Below, in pieces: positions 41,918 to 50,020 of a DNA stretch of 64,000 bases (positions within the stretch are counted from its first letter, which is position 1; each line of letters starts with the position of its first letter). The notes below the pieces were generated by a model. That model searched no databases, had not been told where the DNA came from, and saw nothing but the letters and a program-made list of their open reading frames with translations. The stretch comes from Gelidibacter pelagius. GTDB taxonomy: Bacteria > Bacteroidota > Bacteroidia > Flavobacteriales > Flavobacteriaceae. The position numbers and the translations under genes were made by a program. The stretch spans positions 1-64,000 of the forward strand of contig NZ_JAGEVG010000006.1 of NCBI RefSeq assembly GCF_017581925.1. Reading direction: 5' to 3'.

Positions 41918-42381
41918 TGCTAAAGCTATATTATAATGTGAAATCAAAGTTTTTTACGTTATGATGATAGTTTTTTCAATCTATTACAACAATGCAAATG
42001 TTAACAGAAAGTTAGTGAACCATCTTGAAAAAGTTTGTCAATCCAAAGCATACTGTTGAAAACTTAATTATATCATAAATCATGACGTAAAACGTGTTGA
42101 AGGATTGCCAAGAAAGTATTCTGATTTAGTGAATTATAGGACTTTAATTCCAATTTCTATATGATATAATGGGCTCTTCTTTTTATTGAAAAATAATAAA
42201 CGTTTCTTTGTTTTTTACACTGATTTTACTGTAACACTTAATATTAATCTATGGATTTGAGATTGTCATTCGAATTGCAGAACAATTACATATACTTTAA
42301 ACTTGTACCAAGTTACGATAATTTGAAACAAAATGATTCGTGATTGATGGAAATCAATATTTATACACCAAACAATTCGCT
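41918..42381. other. Gene-free AT-rich gap at the left border of the polysaccharide locus
   Basis: I see no gene, RNA or clear terminator in these 464 bases. It separates core metabolism from the polysaccharide genes and should contain the promoter for the glycosyltransferase gene. The first few dozen bases of the glycosyltransferase frame (from a GTG at 42340) could belong to that gene. Confidence 0.4.
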
Positions 42382-43335
42382 ATGAACTTTAAATGCTTAA
42401 TGCCATTATACGAAAAACAAGTACCGTCCTCGTACACTTATAAGTTTACGGTATTTACACCTGTTTTTAACTGCGAAAATTCAATTGAGAAAGTACATGA
42501 TTCATTGTTGAATCAAACTTATAAAAACTTTGAATGGCTTGTGATAAACGACGGATCAACGGATAGATCTCATGATGTGATAACTGAAATCATTGAAATT
42601 TCTCCTCTTAATATTAATTATGTCAACAACATAGAGAATAAGCACAAGATGAGTTGTTTTATACAGTCTATTGAATTGGCCAGAGGGGAGTTCTTGCTCC
42701 CTCTTGATGGCGATGATGAGTGTGACCCAAATGCTCTGGAAGTTTTTAATAATGAGTATGAAAAAATACCAGAAGAATTAAAATCGACAGTGGCGGCAGT
42801 TACAGTTCATTGTAGAGACCAATATGGAAATCATATTGGAGAGTTGTTTCCACAAGATCCATTCTACTGCAATACCTTCGAGGCTCGAATTACCAAACAA
42901 ATATCTGGCGAAAAATGGGGATTTACAAAAACAGACGTTCTTAAGGGTATTTTAGTTAGTCCTGATATATTAGGAAAGGGTTACGTTCCCGAAAGTATAA
43001 TATGGAATACCGTAGCAAGAAATGATTTTTTAACAAAGTGCGTCAATAGGATTCTTCGAGTTTACAATGTTGGTGTAGAAGGTTCCATTATGAATACTCC
43101 TATGTCATCAAGAAGTGCTTTTGGCATAGTTCTTAATGTTATGTCTGAGATTAACTGGTTTTTTAATAAAAATTTTCCGAGGGCACCTATTTATTTTTTT
43201 AAAAAATTATATATATTACTTCGGACATCTACTTATCTTGATTATCCATTGAGGGTATATCTGAGGTCAATTGATTCTTATATAATCAAACTCTGCGTCT
43301 TGGTTCTTTGGCCATTCCGGAAACTTATGAAATGA
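42382..43335 (+). CDS. Glycosyltransferase family 2
   Basis: A GT2 protein of 317 residues from the ATG at 42382 (MNFKCLMPLYEKQ); a GTG at 42340 adds 14 residues. The GT-A domain reads FTVFTPVFNCENSIEKVHDS, NFEWLVINDGSTDRSHDVIT and LLPLDGDDECDPNALEVFNN, with the DGDD taking the place of the DxD metal motif. A C-terminal hydrophobic region (LCVLVLWPFRKL) may anchor it to the membrane. It should transfer one sugar to a growing lipid-linked glycan. It stands as the first gene of the locus, 246 bases before the sugar transferase, on the same strand. Donor and acceptor are unknown. Confidence 0.88.
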   Translation: MNFKCLMPLYEKQVPSSYTYKFTVFTPVFNCENSIEKVHDSLLNQTYKNFEWLVINDGSTDRSHDVITEIIEISPLNINYVNNIENKHKMSCFIQSIELARGEFLLPLDGDDECDPNALEVFNNEYEKIPEELKSTVAAVTVHCRDQYGNHIGELFPQDPFYCNTFEARITKQISGEKWGFTKTDVLKGILVSPDILGKGYVPESIIWNTVARNDFLTKCVNRILRVYNVGVEGSIMNTPMSSRSAFGIVLNVMSEINWFFNKNFPRAPIYFFKKLYILLRTSTYLDYPLRVYLRSIDSYIIKLCVLVLWPFRKLMK

Positions 43336-43578
43336 TTTCAGCTAACTATACACGAGTTTGTTGAATACGCACAAATTATGTTGTTGTTTAATTTTAAGTA
43401 TCATAAGAAGGTGTTATTTTTCTGCAAATGGCTTTAGCCAATGGCCAGAAAAATGTGATTTTTACGATAGAGATCCGGTCGATATATCTAACACGGAAAA
43501 CTAAATGATTGTTTAGCTATTATAATCAAAATTAAAAACAGTTTATTTGTATCACTTTAAAACTATAAGAGACATGAA

Positions 43579-44196
43579 ATGATGAATGTTTATTCTATAT
43601 TTATAAAACGCATTTTCGACTTTTTAGCTGCTTTTGTTGGACTTATATTAATATCTCCAATTTTCATAATGTTAATTGTCTCTCTTTTTATACTCAACAA
43701 TGGGAAGCCCTTTTTCTATCAAAGACGCACTGGTAAAAATGGAACTTTATTCACCATAATTAAGTTTAAAACCATGAATGACAAAACGGATAAGAATGGA
43801 GAATTACTGCCTGCGTTGGAACGTGTGACTAAAATTGGAAACCTTTGTAGAAAGCTCTCTTTGGACGAGCTGCCACAGCTGATAAATATTCTCAAGGGAG
43901 ATATGAGTCTAATAGGACCGCGACCGCTCTTACCACAATATTTACAATATTATAATGCAAGACAGAACAGAAGGCACGAAGTATTACCTGGAATTACAGG
44001 ATGGGCGCAAGTAAACGGTAGAAATACCATAAGCTGGGAGCAGAAATTTGAATACGACGTATATTATGTAGAGCATCAATCGTTTTCCTTGGATTTAAAA
44101 ATCTTAATAAAAACGATAGATAAAGTCATTAACAGAAAAGATATAAATAATTCTGAAACTATCGATATGCCAGAATTTTTAGGAACTAAGGAATAG
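43579..44196 (+). CDS. Undecaprenyl-phosphate sugar phosphotransferase, PglC/WcaJ-like
   Basis: A 205-residue monotopic phosphoglycosyl transferase. One membrane anchor (FLAAFVGLILISPIFIMLIV) is followed by the catalytic domain: YQRRTGKNGTLFTIIKFKTM with the conserved KF(K/R)(S/T)M block, then KLSLDELPQLINILKGDMSL for the Asp-Glu dyad, and IGPRPLLPQYL; a C-terminal PGITGWAQVNGRNTISWEQK. This is the short PglC form without the N-terminal four-helix part of WcaJ/WbaP. It should load the first sugar phosphate on undecaprenyl phosphate and so start repeat-unit assembly. ATG at 43579 and 43582 are both possible starts. Confidence 0.92.
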   Translation: MMNVYSIFIKRIFDFLAAFVGLILISPIFIMLIVSLFILNNGKPFFYQRRTGKNGTLFTIIKFKTMNDKTDKNGELLPALERVTKIGNLCRKLSLDELPQLINILKGDMSLIGPRPLLPQYLQYYNARQNRRHEVLPGITGWAQVNGRNTISWEQKFEYDVYYVEHQSFSLDLKILIKTIDKVINRKDINNSETIDMPEFLGTKE

Positions 44197-44214
44197 CGTA
44201 TAATGGCACCGTCT

Positions 44215-44871
44215 TCAAATTATTTTTATTTCCTTAAAATTTAAAATAAAGTCTTGTGGTAAGTTGTGAGAATCCGAGTGTTTATGGGATTCATAATGAA
44301 TATTTTTGCCATTATCTATTAAAGCCACGCTCTTCCAGCCTAACGCATTGGGTGCAATAAAATCTTTTTTAAGGTTATCGGCAATATAATAATAAACATT
44401 ACCCGATATTGAGTTTTCGATGGCTTTAAAATTGGCTAAATTAGGTTTTTCAAATCCGATTTCCTCAGAAATAACAATGCCATCAAGATAATCCAATATG
44501 GCCAAGCTTTCAAGTTTAGCTCTTTGGGTCTTTGATCTTCCGTCGGTAATAATCCCAATTTTTCCATCTTTTGATTTTATGGCATCAAAGACATCTAAAA
44601 CACCATCAAACAATTGAATATTCGGATGGTGATTCCGGTACATCTCAACCAACTGTCCAATTTCTATATTATAAGCAATAGAAATAAACTCAAAAACATT
44701 GATGTCACATCGGTATAAAGAAAACATCTTTGAATATAACGGTTTCCAATCCTTCGGCTCCAAAAGTGAAGCAATCGATTGATATGCGGATTTTAGAAAA
44801 TCCAATTCGTTATACAATGTATCGTCTAGATCAAAAACAACAACGGTGCCCAGATCAATCTTTATATCCAT
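44215..44871 (-). CDS. HAD-family hydrolase
   Basis: A 218-residue HAD phosphatase-like protein. Motif I is VVVFDLDDTLYNELDFL with both catalytic Asp residues; motif II is IGIITDGRSKTQRAKLESLA; motif III Lys lies in EEIGFEKPNLANFKAIEN; motif IV is YYYIADNLKKDFIAPNALGW. It overlaps the ATP-grasp gene by 17 bases, so the two are co-translated and probably act together. They are the only minus-strand genes within the plus-strand half of the locus. A phosphatase acting on a sugar or nucleotide intermediate is plausible; the substrate is unknown. Confidence 0.85.
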   Translation of the reverse strand: MDIKIDLGTVVVFDLDDTLYNELDFLKSAYQSIASLLEPKDWKPLYSKMFSLYRCDINVFEFISIAYNIEIGQLVEMYRNHHPNIQLFDGVLDVFDAIKSKDGKIGIITDGRSKTQRAKLESLAILDYLDGIVISEEIGFEKPNLANFKAIENSISGNVYYYIADNLKKDFIAPNALGWKSVALIDNGKNIHYESHKHSDSHNLPQDFILNFKEIKII

Positions 44872-45826
44872 GGACTAGAATTTCATCGTCATAACGAATC
44901 ATTAATAAATCTTTTTCCCAAACATCAAATTTTTCTTCAATTTCCTTCTGTAATAAATATTCTTCAATAATCCATTTCGAAAAATTAGCACCAGACAAAT
45001 AAGATAAGGGATATCCCCCACCAAATCGAGGATTAATTTCAATGCCATAAATCTTAGTGTCATCAGTCTTGTGCAAGAAAAACTGGGCTGTGAGGCATCC
45101 AACAGCACCTTCAATGTGATTCAAGTTTTTCTTTATATAAGGCACAAGTGCATTACTCACAGTCAATGCCTTATAAACTTCACCATCTCTAACTTCAATT
45201 CTTTTTCGTGGCACTATACATTTTAGTTTATGATTCTTGTTAAAGTACAAATCGCACGTAAACTCATCATATTCTTCATGATCTAAATATTCTAAGAACA
45301 TTAGTTTTTCATTGCTAAAGTGATATTCCGTTAAGTCAACTTTGGAGTTAATTATAAAATTATCGACACTCCTGCTTCCGTCACTTGGTTTTATAAAAAG
45401 TGGTAGCTTGAAATTATCTTTAGTGTATTCTTTGGCCACATTGACATGATGTTCTTCAAAAAACCGATGAATCAACCTTTTATCCCTACATTTAGAAACA
45501 AGCTCAACTGAAGAAATTATGATTTTAATGCCATGCGCCTCAAATCTCATTCTGTTTTTTGCAAGTTCAAGCAATTCAGTATCTATTGTTGGAATCACTA
45601 ACCGAATATCATGAGATTTACATAAATCTAGCAACACATCAATATAGTCAGGTTCATCTAATCTCGGCGCTTGAAAAAATCCATCTGCAACATGACAAGC
45701 CGCTGATAATATTGGGCTGGAATCAGTAGCATACACCTTACCCTTTGTAAATAGTAATTTTAATTCCTTTTGAAATGACCGAACAAGAGAAACTCTACGT
45801 CCTGCTGAAGTTATTAAGATATTCAT
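44855..45826 (-). CDS. ATP-grasp domain protein (carbamoyl-phosphate-synthase-like)
   Basis: A 323-residue ATP-grasp ligase. A Rossmann-like N-domain (MNILITSAGRRVSLVRSFQK; YATDSSPILSAACHVADGFF) precedes the ATP-grasp fold: CRDKRLIHRFFEEHHVNVAK, FIKPSDGSRSVDNFIINSKV and the metal-binding IYGIEINPRFGGGYPLSYLS. It should form a carboxylate-amine or carboxylate-thiol bond at ATP expense. In polysaccharide loci such proteins beside HAD proteins may attach amino acids or make unusual residues; that is inference. It is divergent from the DegT aminotransferase gene, across a 352-base gap. Confidence 0.86.
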   Translation of the reverse strand: MNILITSAGRRVSLVRSFQKELKLLFTKGKVYATDSSPILSAACHVADGFFQAPRLDEPDYIDVLLDLCKSHDIRLVIPTIDTELLELAKNRMRFEAHGIKIIISSVELVSKCRDKRLIHRFFEEHHVNVAKEYTKDNFKLPLFIKPSDGSRSVDNFIINSKVDLTEYHFSNEKLMFLEYLDHEEYDEFTCDLYFNKNHKLKCIVPRKRIEVRDGEVYKALTVSNALVPYIKKNLNHIEGAVGCLTAQFFLHKTDDTKIYGIEINPRFGGGYPLSYLSGANFSKWIIEEYLLQKEIEEKFDVWEKDLLMIRYDDEILVHGYKD

Positions 45827-46178
45827 CCTTCTAATTTATAAATCTCCGCTGTAAATAAATTTAAAGCCGTTAAATATAATATAGAAAACATAAACTTTAC
45901 CATAGAACCGACATAAAACCTGTATTTAAGTCAATATGACCTCTGAAAAAATAATTTCATCGCACGTGCACATTCACTAAAGTGCAAATGTTACCCTTGC
46001 AAAACCTTTTTCCAATTAAGGATTAACATTAACATCGTAGATATTTACTTTTTATCGTTTTAATTGGGTGAATTTGGTCAGAATGGCGCATATTTACCTA
46101 TAATATAGATCGTGTCCCAGATCCCTCTATTGACATGAAATTGAATAGTAATGTTGATTACTTAACAATTTTTCACTT
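45827..46178. promoter_or_regulatory. Divergent promoter gap in the polysaccharide locus
   Basis: No gene is visible. A GCACGTGC palindrome lies at 45962-45969, with a TGCAC...GTGCA pair extending to about 45985. The stretch must contain promoters for the leftward ATP-grasp/HAD pair and for the rightward DegT-dehydratase-Wza-Wzc run. Confidence 0.4.
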
Positions 46179-47303
46179 ATGAAACCAAAAATTTGGCTGT
46201 CTTCACCACATATGAGTGGTAATGAACTACCCTACATACACGAAGCGTTTGAATCCAATTGGGTCGCACCATTAGGTCCAAACGTGAATAGCTTTGAAAC
46301 AGATTTACAATCTTATCTCGAAGAAGATCGCCATGTTGCGGCATTGGCTTCTGGCACCTCTGCCTTACATCTAAGTCTTATCTTATTGGGGGTTGAAAAT
46401 GGAGATGAAGTGATCTGTCAAAGCAAAACCTTTTCTGCTTCTGCAAACCCAATAGTTTACCAGGGAGCAACGCCTATTTTTGTAGACAGCGAAAGAGAAA
46501 CCTGGAATATGTGTCCAGTGCAACTTGAAATAGCAATTACAGATAGATTATCAAAAGGGATAAAACCTAAAGCTATCATTGCAGTGCATCTTTATGGTAT
46601 GCCTTATAAAGTTGATGAAATTAATGCAGTAGCTTTGAAGTACGATATTCCAGTAATTGAAGATAGTGCAGAATCCTTGGGCAGTTTATATAAAGGTCAG
46701 AAATGCGGAACTTTTGGTGATTTCTCCATATTATCTTTTAATGGTAACAAGATTATTACCACTTCGGGAGGTGGCGCATTGGTGACCAAAACATTAAAGC
46801 AGAAAGAAAAAGCAGTTTTCTTAGCCACACAGGCACGGGATGATGCTCCACACTACTTGCATTCGCACATTGGTTACAATTACAGAATGTCTAATATTGT
46901 AGCAGGAATTGGTCGTGGACAAATGACAATTTTAGATAGCCATGTTGCAAGGCGTCGCTCTAATCATGAGTTTTATGTGAATGCTTTAAAAAACAACGAT
47001 AATATTGTATTTTTACAAGAGCCCGACGGTTATTTTTCAAACCGATGGTTGTCCTGTATTTTATTGAATTCTAAATCTACAAGAGAAGGTTTAAGATTAG
47101 CTTTAGAGAAAGAGAATATAGAATCGAGACCCTTGTGGAAGCCAATGCACCAACAGCCAGTCTTTAAAACTGCCCCGAGCTACCTAAATGGTGTTTCAGA
47201 TGAGTTATTTGAAAAAGGTCTGTGTTTGCCAAGTGGATCAAATTTAACGGATGCCGAACTCGACAGAGTTATGACAACAATTAAAACGTATTTTAGTAAA
47301 TGA
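46179..47303 (+). CDS. DegT/DnrJ/EryC1/StrS aminotransferase
   Basis: A 374-residue PLP-dependent nucleotide-sugar aminotransferase. Signatures: the N-terminus IWLSSPHMSGNELPYIHEAF, EEDRHVAALASGTSALHLSL, IAVHLYGMPYKVDEINAVA, EDSAESLGSLYKGQKCGTFG and the PLP Lys in LSFNGNKIITTSGGG near residue 190. PglE of Campylobacter, which makes UDP-bacillosamine, begins almost identically. It would aminate the 4-keto sugar made by the next enzyme. The two genes overlap by 4 bases (ATGA-type), so they are coupled. Confidence 0.93.
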   Translation: MKPKIWLSSPHMSGNELPYIHEAFESNWVAPLGPNVNSFETDLQSYLEEDRHVAALASGTSALHLSLILLGVENGDEVICQSKTFSASANPIVYQGATPIFVDSERETWNMCPVQLEIAITDRLSKGIKPKAIIAVHLYGMPYKVDEINAVALKYDIPVIEDSAESLGSLYKGQKCGTFGDFSILSFNGNKIITTSGGGALVTKTLKQKEKAVFLATQARDDAPHYLHSHIGYNYRMSNIVAGIGRGQMTILDSHVARRRSNHEFYVNALKNNDNIVFLQEPDGYFSNRWLSCILLNSKSTREGLRLALEKENIESRPLWKPMHQQPVFKTAPSYLNGVSDELFEKGLCLPSGSNLTDAELDRVMTTIKTYFSK

Positions 47304-49186
47304 TTTATAAGTTTTTACATAAAATATCTCATAAGTATGCCTCCAAGTGGTTGGTGCTACTGTTAGATTTATTGATTGTAATTGTGAGCTTGTTTTTGGC
47401 TTATTTTATCAGATTCAATTTCAAGATTGAATTTGATCTCAATTTAATGATTACCCAAATACCCTATGTGCTAATAGCTGCAATGATTAGCTTTTTGGCC
47501 GTTAGATCGCACAAAGGGGTAGTTAGGTTTACAGGATACAAGGACATTATTAATATTATTATTGGTGTCAATATTTTAGCCACACTTTTGATTATTTCTA
47601 CTTTTTTCAGTCGTAAATTTGGTTATAGTGAGGTGTTTGATATACCTGGATCCATCATCTACATTCACCTATTGCTTAACATTTTACTGCTTATAGGCTT
47701 TAAACTATTTATAAAATCGCTCTATAATGCCATAAGCAATGATTTTATCGCCACAAAAAAAATATTGGTATATGGTGCCGGCAATTCAGGTATGATAACC
47801 TACCAAGCTATTAGCAATGACCCTCAAAACAGTTATATTGTTATAGGATTTATTGATGACAATGAGAGTAAGGTTGGAAAAAAAATAAATTTATTACCTG
47901 TTTACAGTTTAGAAAGAATTACTAAGGAATTTGTCTTAAAAAACAATCTTGAAGAGGTCATCATCTCCATTCAAAATATTGATCCAACCCGCTTACTTCA
48001 AATCACAGGATATTTATTTGATTTGGGACTTCATGTGAAAATTGTTCCTCCAGTACAGAGCTGGATTGATGGCGATTTAAGCATTGGACAAATTAAAAAC
48101 GTCAATATTGAAGACTTATTGGGTAGAGATCCCATATCCATAATCAATCCAACCGAAGAATACGATAATAGGATTATTCTCATTACAGGAGCGGCAGGGT
48201 CTATAGGAAGTGAAATTTGTAGAAAAGTCAGTTTATATAATTACAAAAGATTAATTCTGGTAGACAATGCAGAATCGGCACTTTATGACCTGCAACAAGA
48301 GTTCAAGCAACAGGGCTTGGGAAATATAGAAGCTATTGTTGCCGACATCCGTAATAGAGCCCGAATCGATCAAATTCTTAATGAGCACAAACCAAAAGTA
48401 GTGTTCCATGCTGCAGCTTACAAGCATGTGCCATTAATGGAAAACAATCCTTATGAAGCTGTTAGCGTTAATATTGGAGGCACTAAAAATGTCGCTGATA
48501 TGGCTGTTAAGCATGGGGTTGATAAATTTGTATTGATTTCCACTGATAAAGCAGTTAATCCAACAAATGTCATGGGAGCGACAAAGCGGATTGCGGAGCT
48601 TTATGTAACCTGTCTTAAAGGAAAAGGCCATACCAAATTTATAACCACAAGGTTTGGTAACGTATTGGGGTCTAACGGATCGGTGATTCCATTATTTAAA
48701 AAACAAATTGAAAAAGGTGGGCCGTTGACAGTGACCCATAAGGATATTACGCGCTACTTCATGACCATTCCTGAAGCCTGTCAACTCGTTTTAGAGGCTG
48801 CTGCTATGGGCAATGGAGGTGAAATTTTCGTTTTCGATATGGGAGAACCGATTAAAATTTTCAATCTCGCTAAAAACATGATTATACTCTCAGGCTTACG
48901 TTATCCTGAGGATGTAGAAATTAAAATCACGGGGTTAAGACCGGGCGAAAAGATTTATGAAGAGCTTTTGGCAGATGGAGAGAACACCACCAAAACCTAT
49001 CATGAGAAAATTATGATTGCAAAATCTCGATATTTAGATATTGATAATGTAGAAAAACAAATCAATAAACTTTCTATCGTGAACTCATTAACACAACCCT
49101 TAGAAATAGTATCGTCGATAAAACTTTTAATTCCTGAATATATATCCAACAACTCCACTTACGAAGTTCTGGATATTAAGAAATAA
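47300..49186 (+). CDS. Nucleotide-sugar 4,6-dehydratase/epimerase, WbpM/PglF/CapD type
   Basis: A 628-residue membrane enzyme. Four N-terminal helices (LVLLLDLLIVIVSLFLAYFI and others, to about residue 135) are followed by a CoA-binding-like Rossmann domain (VYGAGNSGMITYQAISNDPQ) and the SDR catalytic domain: ITGAAGSIGSEICRKVSLYN near 295-310, HAAAYKHVPLMENNPYEAV, and STDKAVNPTNVMGATKRIAE with Met-x3-Lys (Lys near 428) in place of Tyr-x3-Lys, the mark of this family. It makes UDP-4-keto-6-deoxy sugars from UDP-GlcNAc. With PglE-like and PglC-like neighbours a bacillosamine-type sugar is likely. Confidence 0.93.
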   Translation: MIYKFLHKISHKYASKWLVLLLDLLIVIVSLFLAYFIRFNFKIEFDLNLMITQIPYVLIAAMISFLAVRSHKGVVRFTGYKDIINIIIGVNILATLLIISTFFSRKFGYSEVFDIPGSIIYIHLLLNILLLIGFKLFIKSLYNAISNDFIATKKILVYGAGNSGMITYQAISNDPQNSYIVIGFIDDNESKVGKKINLLPVYSLERITKEFVLKNNLEEVIISIQNIDPTRLLQITGYLFDLGLHVKIVPPVQSWIDGDLSIGQIKNVNIEDLLGRDPISIINPTEEYDNRIILITGAAGSIGSEICRKVSLYNYKRLILVDNAESALYDLQQEFKQQGLGNIEAIVADIRNRARIDQILNEHKPKVVFHAAAYKHVPLMENNPYEAVSVNIGGTKNVADMAVKHGVDKFVLISTDKAVNPTNVMGATKRIAELYVTCLKGKGHTKFITTRFGNVLGSNGSVIPLFKKQIEKGGPLTVTHKDITRYFMTIPEACQLVLEAAAMGNGGEIFVFDMGEPIKIFNLAKNMIILSGLRYPEDVEIKITGLRPGEKIYEELLADGENTTKTYHEKIMIAKSRYLDIDNVEKQINKLSIVNSLTQPLEIVSSIKLLIPEYISNNSTYEVLDIKK

Positions 49187-49221
49187 CACTATAGCCGAAC
49201 TGAATATTTAAAACAAATTAT

Positions 49222-49995
49222 ATGAAAAAGAATATCGTTGTACTTTCAATATTATCCATAATTATAGCTTCATCTTGCGCCTCCCGCAAAGATCTTATAT
49301 ACTTTCAAGATGAACCCTTAAGTGGTGGCTATATAGATGCGTCACCGGAACAGCTTTTTTATAAGGCTGACGATATCTTAACCATTACTGTGTCTGCCGC
49401 AGATCCCGTAGCGGCCAAGCCATTCAATTTGGCAACGGTGACCGAAAGTATTGATCTTGTCAGCGCAACTGGTCGTGAACGCATGCAAAACTATTTAATT
49501 GATTATAACGGTAATATCGAATTTCCAGTATTGGGCACGCTACATATTGCGGGAATGACGAGGATAGAACTCACCGAGATGTTAAAAGAAAGAATCAGTG
49601 AATATGCTAAAGACCCTATCATCAATATAAGATTAGTTAATTTTACAGTAACGATTATTGGAGAGGTCAATAGTCCTGGAACATATACAATAGAGAATGA
49701 ACGCATTTCTCTTCCTGAAGCGATAGGTTTAGCTAATGATTTAACAATTTTTGGTCAGCGTAAAAATGTATTATTAATTCGCGAAGTAGACGGTAAGAAA
49801 AAGTTCGCCAAAATTGATTTGACCTCAGTAAACGCGGTAAGCTCTCCACTCTATTATTTACAACAAAATGATGTGCTAGTGATAGAGCCTAATAATGCAA
49901 GAATACGGTCAGCAAATTATAATCAAAACAATGCCGTTCTGATTTCCGCGATCGGTACCTTGACCACAATTGTGGCGGTGTTTCTGATTAAATAA
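49222..49995 (+). CDS. Wza-like polysaccharide export lipoprotein
   Basis: A 257-residue outer-membrane polysaccharide exporter. A lipoprotein signal (MKKNIVVLSILSIIIASSCA, lipobox ASSC) leads to a Poly_export domain (LFYKADDILTITVSAADPVA; YLIDYNGNIEFPVLGTLHIA) and one SLBB domain (INIRLVNFTVTIIGEVNSPG; ERISLPEAIGLANDLTIFGQ). The C-terminus has one hydrophobic helix (AVLISAIGTLTTIVAVFLIK) that replaces the amphipathic helix barrel of E. coli Wza. It forms the outer-membrane exit for the chain made here. The Wzc-like kinase follows 25 bases later. Confidence 0.93.
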   Translation: MKKNIVVLSILSIIIASSCASRKDLIYFQDEPLSGGYIDASPEQLFYKADDILTITVSAADPVAAKPFNLATVTESIDLVSATGRERMQNYLIDYNGNIEFPVLGTLHIAGMTRIELTEMLKERISEYAKDPIINIRLVNFTVTIIGEVNSPGTYTIENERISLPEAIGLANDLTIFGQRKNVLLIREVDGKKKFAKIDLTSVNAVSSPLYYLQQNDVLVIEPNNARIRSANYNQNNAVLISAIGTLTTIVAVFLIK

Positions 49996-50020
49996 TTTTT
50001 TAGAATAACAATAAAATCTC

